Part shown: in pieces, positions 1 through 5,068 of the stretch
How the letters are laid out: the number at the start of each line of letters is the position of its first letter
Numbering within the stretch: position 1 is the stretch's first letter
Assembly: GCA_030672255.1 (NCBI GenBank)
Contig: DAOVGU010000172.1
Coordinates: 1 to 5,709, forward strand
Direction of reading: 5' to 3'
Length of the DNA: 5,709 bases
Origin: a bacterium
Lineage (GTDB): Bacteria > Ratteibacteria > UBA8468
Notes under the pieces: generated by a model
Database searches by the model: none
What the model saw: the letters and a program-made list of their open reading frames with translations, nothing else
What the model was told of the DNA's origin: nothing
Translations under genes and position numbers: made by a program

Positions 1-1
1 T

Positions 2-406
2 AAAGAGGGAATTGAGTTTATTGTTTGTCCAGTAGACGATAACTGCGGAGCAATATTGCTTTCAATAGAGATATCAAGAGAAATCGGTAATGTTCCAATA
101 CTTCCCATAAATAGGAAAGATATAGACAGTTGGAAAACCTATCAAAAAGATGAATTCGGTCAATATGAAGAGATTTCCGGGAAGAATATCCTAATTGTCG
201 ATGATGGCATAAATACAGGTACTACAAAAAACAATCTGGAAAGACTATGTAGGGATAGAGGTGCTAAAAGAATTGTTGGTGTTTGTGTATTTCTTAACCG
301 TCTTTCGTTAGAACTAATAGAAGACATGAAGATTAAAAATGAATCTCTATGGTCATTCTATCATTGGCCCTGTCCTCCAATAAAGCTGGATAGGGTTTCT
401 AATTAA
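2..406 (+). CDS. Phosphoribosyltransferase-like protein, C-terminal part (5' end outside window)
   Basis: The frame is open from base 2 with no stop, so the true start lies upstream; the internal TTG at 56 is unlikely to be the start. Seen: the segment at about 188-226 reads ILIVDDGINTGTT. This is the hydrophobic strand, two acidic residues and TGxT loop that bind the ribose-5-phosphate and pyrophosphate of PRPP in type I phosphoribosyltransferases. A helix and a second strand (RGAKRIVGVCVFLNR) follow, as in that fold. Upstream, a strand-loop segment (FIVCPVDDNCGAILLS) sits where these enzymes carry the pyrophosphate loop. The in-window protein is about 134 residues and ends in a short Trp/Pro-rich tail (WSFYHWPCPP). 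The acceptor base cannot be told from this part. The gene lies 7 bases before the SAHH-like gene on the same strand, so the two are probably cotranscribed and act in one pathway. Assignment to the fold is fairly secure; the substrate is unknown. Confidence 0.8.
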   Translation, partial: KEGIEFIVCPVDDNCGAILLSIEISREIGNVPILPINRKDIDSWKTYQKDEFGQYEEISGKNILIVDDGINTGTTKNNLERLCRDRGAKRIVGVCVFLNRLSLELIEDMKIKNESLWSFYHWPCPPIKLDRVSN

Positions 407-409
407 AGG
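405..409 (+). promoter_or_regulatory. Ribosome binding site overlapping the upstream stop codon
   Basis: AAAGG lies 4 bases before the ATG at 414 and overlaps the TAA stop (404-406) of the phosphoribosyltransferase gene. This supports the ATG at 414 as the start. It also suggests that ribosomes finishing the first gene can reinitiate on the second. The spacing is a little short. Confidence 0.5.
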
Positions 410-413
410 TACA

Positions 414-2081
414 ATGTTCAAAGGTCAAAATGCCTTATTGAGAATGCTCGAAACTGAACAAATTCAGAGTATTTGGACATTGATATTCATTGATTGCATG
501 AAAAAGTCCAAGACAGATCAAGAAAAAAAAGAGTGTATGAAAAAGTTAGATGATAAAATCCGAAACAAGGATATTTCTAATGCCTGTAAGATTCTGGAAG
601 ATACTATGGTTCATGACACTAAGAATATAAAATCTTATGTGTCAAGGATGCAGAAACTGGCTGAGAAGGGTAAGTCAAATATTACCCTAATAGCCAAATC
701 TCTATACAGATATTTTGATCTTGCAGAACAAATAAATAATAAGGAAACACTTAACAGAAAGATCAAGGAATTAAGATTATCTCCTGAGTTGAGCAAAAAG
801 ATAAAAAAAATGGGGATTTTTACATCAAAAAGGGGAACATCCTTACTGATCTCAAAAAATCTATATACAGAATTATCAGAAAAATTCCTAAAAGATCCCT
901 TTAAAAATACTCATCTCTTGTGGTATTATTCTCGGGATTCCAAGCTGTTACAAGTAATGCCTTTTAGGAATAAACAAGTCTTTTTTGTCCTTCACTTTCT
1001 GAAAGATTTAATACCTTTCGTCAAAGCCAGTGTAAACTTGGGATTAGACATGAAAAATGCCCACTTCTTCTATAAAGATTATCCATATCCACAGAGAGAA
1101 AGTATGAAGAAATGGTTGGAAGAACAAGGCGCTACAGTAAAACCGCGTTCATATATTCCACAATGCCTTAAACAACTCACTGAAAGCTCTTCTATAGAGA
1201 TTAAAAAAATATTAATAGTAGAAGATGGCGGATTCTTTGTTCCGCTGATTCACAGAGAATTCACTCAATTAATTCAGCATGTAATAGGAGCAGTTGAACA
1301 AACCACCCGCGGTATCCGTAATGCTGAAAACTGGAAAAAAGAAAAAAAGAAAAATAGATTGCGGTTTCCCATCATTTCTGTTGCGACTAGCGAACTAAAA
1401 AATAAGTTTGAACCTCCGTATATTGCAGATGCAATAGTAGATAACATTAAACGGTTACTCCCCCACATTGCGTTAAGAGGAAAAAAGGCTGCATTATTTG
1501 GATGTGGGACAATTGGGATGAGATTGCTAGAGAGACTTAGACAGAATGGCATGAATGTAACCATATTTGAGCCAGATTATAACAGTCAATTAGGGCCTGA
1601 TCAAGAAGCATTTTCCCTATCTGATTCTCCTACACAGACAGCCCACGATAAAACTTTTGTAATAGGAACATCTGGTAACAAATCAATTAATTCCCAAGTA
1701 ATTGCAAGTCTTTCTCATGAAACTTATTTAGTAAGCACATCTTCTGAACTTTACGAAATAGATGTTGACGAGTTAGCTAGGCAATCAAAAGAGAGTAAAA
1801 TTTTATCAAACAATAAGGGGGAAAATATTGGCACTACTTTTATATTACCTAGGAACAGGCATATCCACCTTCTATGTAACGGATATCCCATTAATTTTTG
1901 GGGATTTGAAAGCATGCCGGAAGAGGCAAGTGACTTAGTTCTGAGTCTTATATTACTTTCTGCGGCTGAAGTGGCAGCGGGTAATTATTCTACACCCGAA
2001 ATTAATCCAGATGCAGTGAATCAAATAGCAAAAAAATATGAAGTTGCTAAAAAGTTCCTAGAGTTTCATAAACAAGGCTAA
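414..2081 (+). CDS. SAHH-like NAD-binding protein with altered active site and N-terminal extension
   Basis: The 555-residue protein is homologous to S-adenosyl-L-homocysteine hydrolase over roughly residues 185-500. Landmarks in order: EDGGFFVPLIH (270-280, SAHH DDGGD region); VEQTTRGIRN (294-303, SAHH EETTTGVHN); ATSELKNKFEPPY (324-336, SAHH NDSVTKSKFDNLY); the Rossmann loop GCGTIG (363-368) with acidic FEPD (385-388) for the NAD ribose; FVIGTSGN (415-422); ELYEID (445-450, SAHH HFDVEID); CNGYPINF (488-495, SAHH GHPSF). Known in SAHH: the Glu of EETTTG, the Asp, Asn and Cys of the KxKFDN region, and the His of GHFD and GHPS line the active site. Here these read Gln, Glu, Pro, Ala, Ser and Tyr, so ordinary AdoHcy hydrolysis is doubtful. 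Residues 1-180 are Lys-rich, probably helical and unmatched; typical SAHH is about 430 residues. It is cotranscribed with the phosphoribosyltransferase. Inferred: NAD-dependent handling of another nucleoside, or ligand sensing. Confidence 0.8.
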   Translation: MFKGQNALLRMLETEQIQSIWTLIFIDCMKKSKTDQEKKECMKKLDDKIRNKDISNACKILEDTMVHDTKNIKSYVSRMQKLAEKGKSNITLIAKSLYRYFDLAEQINNKETLNRKIKELRLSPELSKKIKKMGIFTSKRGTSLLISKNLYTELSEKFLKDPFKNTHLLWYYSRDSKLLQVMPFRNKQVFFVLHFLKDLIPFVKASVNLGLDMKNAHFFYKDYPYPQRESMKKWLEEQGATVKPRSYIPQCLKQLTESSSIEIKKILIVEDGGFFVPLIHREFTQLIQHVIGAVEQTTRGIRNAENWKKEKKKNRLRFPIISVATSELKNKFEPPYIADAIVDNIKRLLPHIALRGKKAALFGCGTIGMRLLERLRQNGMNVTIFEPDYNSQLGPDQEAFSLSDSPTQTAHDKTFVIGTSGNKSINSQVIASLSHETYLVSTSSELYEIDVDELARQSKESKILSNNKGENIGTTFILPRNRHIHLLCNGYPINFWGFESMPEEASDLVLSLILLSAAEVAAGNYSTPEINPDAVNQIAKKYEVAKKFLEFHKQG

Positions 2082-2094
2082 TACATCGTAAGTT

Positions 2095-2146
2095 GAGAAA
2101 TAGGGTGGCGAGAGAAATACAAAACCTTGTATGGTAGCATATTTCT
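2095..2146 (+). repeat. Short direct and inverted repeats just after the operon
   Basis: GAGAAATA occurs at 2095-2102 and again at 2112-2119. Its partial complement TATTTCT lies at 2140-2146, so either copy could pair with it. Between them is a small perfect hairpin, ATACAA (2117-2122), loop AACC, TTGTAT (2127-2132). No T-run follows, so it is not a clear terminator. It starts 14 bases after the SAHH-like gene and may stabilise the 3' end of the message or be chance in AT-rich DNA. Confidence 0.3.
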
Positions 2147-2301
2147 ATTCTGGCTAATTCCTTCTTACCAAATTATTTTCAACAACACCCTAGCGTTAAC
2201 TAAATCAACTAGAATTTGATTCTTTCCCTCTTTCAGTTAATTGCCCAGATTTTCTATTTCTTAAATTCTTGAAGTATTTATCCTATCATATCATAAAACT
2301 G

Positions 2302-2370
2302 CCCTTTTTCCGAAGGGAGGTTCTAATCTTTCTGAAAGAAAGTTTAGAGGGAAATTCCAAAGGATTTCCC
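2302..2370. repeat. Cluster of three adjacent hairpins
   Basis: Three stem-loops follow one another. CCCTT (2302-2306) pairs with AAGGG (2313-2317). CTTTCT (2328-2333) pairs with AGAAAG (2337-2342). GGGAAAT (2349-2355) pairs with ATTTCCC (2364-2370), extendable by CC/GG across a one-base bulge. A fourth stem, TTTCTGT (2479-2485) with ACAGAAA (2497-2503), lies further right. The role is unknown; a structured untranslated RNA is possible, but chance is not excluded. Confidence 0.3.
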
Positions 2371-2594
2371 AAGCAGAAAGGAAAACAGGAAAAATTTGAC
2401 TACAGCAAAGAAAATTTCGGTTTTGCAAGCAAGGCAATGGTCCCAAGAGAAAAAGTTATCTCTGTAGCAGAATACCTCTTTCTGTGCCTGTAAGAGACAG
2501 AAAAGTCAGCGCAAGAGGCTGATCATGCTTAATTTTTTCATAACCTTTGAAAACCCATAGCTATTTTTTCCTTTTACCAAGTTTTATTCTCTTC

Positions 2595-2623
2595 TTGACC
2601 ACATCAGGACTCTATAGTATATT
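2595..2623 (+). promoter_or_regulatory. Sigma70-like promoter
   Basis: TTGACC (2595-2600) and TATATT (2618-2623) are separated by 17 bases, and each matches five of six consensus positions. Transcription would begin near 2630, about 70 bases before the ATG at 2698. The promoter fits the gene fragment to its right, now interrupted by the insertion sequence. Confidence 0.5.
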
Positions 2624-2697
2624 GTTACCAGTAAAAGAATGTACAGTAGAGCAAAAACTAATCTCGAAATTGTATAAAAGGATTTTTAGGTTACAAG

Positions 2698-2897
2698 ATG
2701 GCTACTTCTAAAGATCTCAAACATATTAGGAATCTTGCAAGAGAATTCCTCTTATCGAAATTTCCAGATCAAAAATCGACTGTTGAAACTGCTGTTGAAA
2801 TGGCATTAGGTGATGTAGATGTCAGCACACCTGTTGTGACAGATCTGAAACTGAAAGATCCTTATATACTAGATTTTTTCGGTCAAGTCCAATTTCT
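2698..2897 (+). pseudogene. Gene fragment cut by the IS; tentative DUF1016/YhcG-like
   Basis: An ATG at 2698 with a weak upstream AGG (2688-2690) opens a frame of about 67 codons that runs into the left inverted repeat of the insertion sequence. The remaining codons to the stop at 2968-2970 come from the element and are not original protein. Seen: the segment STPVVTDLKLKDPYILDFFG (residues about 43-62). Known family resemblance, from memory: DUF1016/YhcG-type PD-(D/E)XK nucleases carry a DPYxLDFLGL stretch, often after a TPxLV segment. That stretch normally lies in the middle of a protein of about 350 residues, so if the match is right both ends are missing here. The nuclease core would lie beyond the break and is not found right of the IS. 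It could instead be the start of an unrelated short gene. Confidence 0.45.
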
Positions 2898-2928
2898 TCT
2901 GGAAAAAGATTTCTTTTGTAAGATATCC
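2898..2928 (+). repeat. IS left terminal inverted repeat
   Basis: TCTGGAAAAAGA (2898-2909) is identical to the reverse complement of 4483-4494. After a diverged middle that needs a one-base gap, GTAAGATATCC (2918-2928) matches GTGAGGTATCC from the right end at 9 of 11 positions. Confidence 0.65.
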
Positions 2929-3017
2929 CTTCCGATTTTAACTAATCTTTTTCTAAAAACCTGTTTTTAATGAACTGATTCTAAAAATTCCAAAGAGCGA
3001 CTGATTTTCTCCTTATC

Positions 3018-3047
3018 AGGTCTCCTTGCCTACCAGCAGGTAGACCT
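3018..3047. repeat. Stem-loop between transposase stop and IS left end
   Basis: AGGTCT (3018-3023) can pair with AGACCT (3042-3047). Inside this, CTACC (3030-3034) and GGTAG (3039-3043) form an alternative stem with loop AGCA. On the + strand it is followed by a pyrimidine-rich run (CTCCTGTCTTTCGTTATTTC). It might slow transcription entering the element antisense to the transposase. On the - strand no T-run follows, so it is not a standard transposase terminator. Confidence 0.35.
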
Positions 3048-3094
3048 CTCCTGTCTTTCGTTATTTCTTCTTCTAAATAATCAATTTCTTTTTA

Positions 3095-4396
3095 CTACTT
3101 TCTTAACACTAAAACGTGATGTTCTTCCGCTGGACTTTTATCTGGTCTTGGCAATTGTCCAAGTTGGTAACGTAATTCAAGAAGTTCCTTTTGTTCACTG
3201 AAGCTGATAGGAACCCTTCTCCATTTCCAGGAAGCACGGAGAAGACTGGCAAAGGCTAACTTTAAGCAGCTCTTTTCATCAAAGAATCGAGGGATTACTT
3301 TACTTCTTCGTTTCTCTTCCTCAAAAGATCTTTCGGCCAGGTTGGTAGAAGTGATGAACTTACGGTGCCTAACCGGACATCTTAAATGATTCAAACATGC
3401 CTCCAAGTCTTCCTGAAAGCACTTCACTGCAGAGGGATAGATTTTTTCATATCTTTTAACAAATTCCTCTGCTCTCTCTTTGCCAGCCTCTAAATCTGGT
3501 GCATAGTAGGCCGCATTCAGATGGACTTTAATCTCCGGAATAACTTCAGAGGGAACCTTACCTAAGATATTCATCTTCTTATGCACTAGACATCTTTCTC
3601 TTAACATCTCGGGGAAACATTCCTCAAGAGCACGAATTAATCCTGGCGCACCATCTGATACTCCTAAGACTGGGTCCTTTAATCCTCGCTTCCTAAGATC
3701 CCTGAAGAAGTCCAACCAGTCCTGGTAGGATTCCTTATTTCCTAATTTCATCCCTAATAATATTTTTCTTCCGTCCTCTAATATTCCCCAGGCAACAAGA
3801 ATCCCTTCCTTGGTTGTCTTGTACATTCTCATTGCTTCATAGACAGCGTCAGCAAAGAGATAGACTACATTGTATTTGCTGAGGTCCTGTTTGCAGAACT
3901 CCTCATAAGCATCCCATAGTCTTTCGCTTAAAGCACTAATACTACTTTTGGAGAGGAGAAGATTACCATTCTCGTCTTTAAGAACTTCTTCTACATCTCT
4001 GGTGGAGCAACCCCGAGCATACATCTCCACTGCTAAATGCTCTAAAACCTCGGTATTTCCTTTAAGATGTCCCCAGAGAGCAGAATGAAATGGCTCTGGG
4101 CTGTTGGATACTTGAGGCTTCTGGATATTGAGTTTACCCTCACCGGTTTTTATCTTACCCGGTTTATAACCATTACGGTAACCGTTATGTTGGTCTTCTG
4201 CTCCTTCCCGTTGGTAATAGTCTCTACCTAAGTATTCTTTCGTTTCTTCTTCTAATGTCTCCTGGACAATCTTTTCCATCCCTAACTTTAAGATTCTACC
4301 TAAAAACTTCTGATTGCCAATCTGCTGGTCTAACTTTCCTACTAACGCCTCAATCTCCTTGCTTATTCTCTCCGATGGTGGTATTCTATTATTCAT
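3095..4396 (-). CDS. IS256-family (mutator-type) DDE transposase
   Basis: The 433-residue protein cuts and joins the ends of its own element and acts on DNA in the cytoplasm. Seen: an N-terminal DNA-binding region with the family's RNGY segment (HNGYRNGYKPG, 70-80). The catalytic core has Asp183 in LFADAVY, Asp248 in VSDGAPGL and Glu355 in TNLAERSFEEEKRR. The CxxH motif RCLVHKKMN (268-276) between the second Asp and the Glu is typical of IS256 transposases. Length is normal for the family (about 400 residues). The frame is intact, with no internal stop and all three acidic residues present, so it may be active. The ATG at 4396 is preceded by AAGGAGG with an 8-base gap from GGAGG, which fixes the start. 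The stop is TAG at 3095-3097. It is the only gene of the element. Its leader can fold onto its own start (see 4395-4480). Confidence 0.93.
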   Translation of the reverse strand: MNNRIPPSERISKEIEALVGKLDQQIGNQKFLGRILKLGMEKIVQETLEEETKEYLGRDYYQREGAEDQHNGYRNGYKPGKIKTGEGKLNIQKPQVSNSPEPFHSALWGHLKGNTEVLEHLAVEMYARGCSTRDVEEVLKDENGNLLLSKSSISALSERLWDAYEEFCKQDLSKYNVVYLFADAVYEAMRMYKTTKEGILVAWGILEDGRKILLGMKLGNKESYQDWLDFFRDLRKRGLKDPVLGVSDGAPGLIRALEECFPEMLRERCLVHKKMNILGKVPSEVIPEIKVHLNAAYYAPDLEAGKERAEEFVKRYEKIYPSAVKCFQEDLEACLNHLRCPVRHRKFITSTNLAERSFEEEKRRSKVIPRFFDEKSCLKLAFASLLRASWKWRRVPISFSEQKELLELRYQLGQLPRPDKSPAEEHHVLVLRK

Positions 4397-4480
4397 GGCG
4401 TGTGCCTCCTTATCTTTTTTGGAGGGGAGTATCCCTCCGGGATTAATATTCTTCTATCCCTATAGGATACCTCACGCCAT
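4395..4480 (-). promoter_or_regulatory. Transposase leader fold-back masking start codon and ribosome site
   Basis: In the - strand RNA, ATGGCGTG (from 4480-4473, inside the right inverted repeat) is perfectly complementary to CACGCCAT (4402-4395), which includes the first two bases of the transposase ATG. Inside this loop lie TATCC/GGATA and GGAGGG/CCCTCC stems (4438-4433 with 4426-4421). Alternatively, CCTCC (4425-4421) can pair with the GGAGG ribosome site (4409-4405). Only transcripts entering from outside the element would contain the whole fold. Known precedent: IS10 and IS50 use such structures to block translation from read-through RNA. The same role here is inferred. Confidence 0.5.
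4405..4409 (-). promoter_or_regulatory. Ribosome binding site of the transposase
   Basis: GGAGG (within AAGGAGG) on the - strand lies 8 bases before the ATG at 4396. It is a strong site that decides the start. It lies inside the fold-back described for 4395-4480. Confidence 0.75.
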
Positions 4481-4494
4481 TTTCTTTTTCCAGA
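4465..4494 (-). repeat. IS right terminal inverted repeat
   Basis: Read from the outer end on the - strand, it begins TCTGGAAAAAGA and ends GTGAGGTATCC, matching the left repeat at both its outer and inner parts. The middle (ATGGCGTG) differs from the left repeat and instead pairs with the transposase start region. Confidence 0.65.
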
Positions 4495-4502
4495 TATTTT
4501 AG

Positions 4503-4931
4503 GACATTATCGATTTTTTATCAATAAGAGGTTCTAAGATAGAGAAATTACTTGATGAGATAGGACAACCGGAAAACAAAAGGCTTGAGAAGATGATCAA
4601 AGACACATTGGCAATTTTTTATATTTCCAAAAAATTAATGAAAGGTCACGATGCTCTTGACCCTGAGACTTTTAAGTCGTTGGATACAACTTATGGACTT
4701 AAGCTATTTGGTGCGATACATGAAAAACAAAAATTCCCAAGGCAATTAGCACGGGAAATAGTCAAATTTCTAACGGAAAAAGAAACTCGGCCTGCCAAGG
4801 ATATATCAGAACAAGATAGAAAACCCAAAGCTTGGTGGGAACACTTCAATCCCCCTTGGGTCAGCGATCCAATTGGATTATTGATAAAAATCCGTACGAA
4901 AATAAAGAATAAGGTTAAAAAGAGAAAATAA
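4503..4931 (+). CDS. Unrecognised protein, probably 5'-truncated next to the IS
   Basis: I do not recognise this protein. The frame is open from just after a TAG at 4500-4502, six bases outside the IS end, to the TAA at 4929-4931, giving 143 codons. The first ATG is at 4593 (113 codons), with only a distant AAAAGG before it. The 30 codons upstream of that ATG read like normal protein (IEKLLDEIGQPENKRLEK) but contain no ATG, GTG or TTG. This suggests that the original start was lost when the IS or a rearrangement cut the gene. Seen: a helix-rich body, a Trp-rich segment (KAWWEHFNPPWVSDP) near residue 113 and a strongly basic C-terminal tail (KIRTKIKNKVKKRK) that could contact nucleic acid. It shows no obvious continuity with the fragment left of the IS. 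An intact short gene starting at 4593 is the alternative. Confidence 0.5.
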   Translation, partial: DIIDFLSIRGSKIEKLLDEIGQPENKRLEKMIKDTLAIFYISKKLMKGHDALDPETFKSLDTTYGLKLFGAIHEKQKFPRQLAREIVKFLTEKETRPAKDISEQDRKPKAWWEHFNPPWVSDPIGLLIKIRTKIKNKVKKRK

Positions 4932-4933
4932 TT

Positions 4934-5068
4934 TTGGTACTCAATATTTTTAGTCATAATAAATATACAGAACTTATTGAATCTATTCTTCATTATCAGT
5001 TTGTTACCCTTCGCGAAAATATCCCAAAATTAGTATAGAACAAGATAGCTGAAGATCCTGTCTTGGTT
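4934..5068 (+). pseudogene. Possible decayed reading frame with an in-frame amber codon
   Basis: Directly after the preceding stop, another frame reads as plausible helical protein (HNKYTELIESILHYQFVTL, then RENIPKLV). It meets TAG at 5033-5035 and continues sensibly as NKIAEDPVLVS to the point where the convergent gene begins. It has only a TTG (4934) as a possible start and no ribosome site. It could be the remnant of a gene, or chance in AT-rich sequence. No family is recognised. Confidence 0.25.
5041..5065. terminator. Weak hairpin between convergent genes
   Basis: CAAGATAG (5041-5048) pairs with CTGTCTTG (5058-5065), eight pairs with one G-U on the + strand RNA, around a 9-base loop. 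It sits three bases beyond the - strand stop at 5069-5071 and in the gap between converging genes, which is the expected terminator position. There is no good T-run on either side, and on the - strand the wobble becomes a C-A mismatch, so the call is weak. Confidence 0.25.

Larger units (their letters stand above)
2082..2697. other. Gene-poor intergenic stretch
   Basis: No convincing gene is seen on either strand. A 74-codon TTG-initiated frame at 2269-2493 lacks a ribosome site and recognisable content, and it coincides with several hairpins. The stretch holds the small repeats and stem-loops listed separately and a promoter-like pair near 2600. No strong intrinsic terminator for the upstream operon is visible. 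A weak AT stem (AATCAA 2203-2208 with TTGATT 2216-2221) followed by a pyrimidine-rich run is the nearest candidate. Confidence 0.6.
2898..4494 (-). mobile_element. IS256-family insertion sequence, about 1.6 kb
   Basis: The element holds one intact transposase gene on the - strand and is bounded by imperfect inverted repeats (2898-2928 and 4465-4494). About 170 bases of non-coding sequence separate the left repeat from the transposase stop, and about 70 separate the transposase start from the right repeat. Family membership rests on the transposase. No 8-9 bp target duplication is visible: CAATTTCT precedes the left end and TATTTTAG follows the right end. The exact outer bases are therefore uncertain by a few positions, and the element may sit at a rearranged junction. 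Confidence 0.75.

Noticed and set aside
1274..1564. Open frame of 96 codons on the - strand
   Set aside because: It lies wholly inside the SAHH-like gene, whose protein motifs are clear. Its Phe/Ser-rich content is the antisense of Lys/Glu codons.
2269..2493. 74-codon + strand frame starting with TTG
   Set aside because: No ribosome site, no recognisable motif, low-complexity Lys/Phe content and coincidence with hairpins. A small gene is not excluded, but nothing supports it.
2595..2618. TATAGT at 2613-2618 as the -10 box
   Set aside because: It would leave only 12 bases from TTGACC. TATATT at 2618-2623 gives the proper 17.
4415..4438. T-run next to the GGAGGG/CCCTCC hairpin as an intrinsic terminator
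   Set aside because: The T-run precedes the hairpin on the + strand and appears as an A-run after it on the - strand, so it is on the wrong side in both directions.
4255..4502. Two overlapping + strand frames opposite the transposase start
   Set aside because: They are antisense to the N-terminus of the intact transposase and to the IS terminal repeat.
4691..4993. 100-codon - strand frame
   Set aside because: Antisense to the + strand gene at 4503-4931. Its Phe/Ile-rich N-terminus reflects opposite-strand Lys codons and is not a credible membrane segment.
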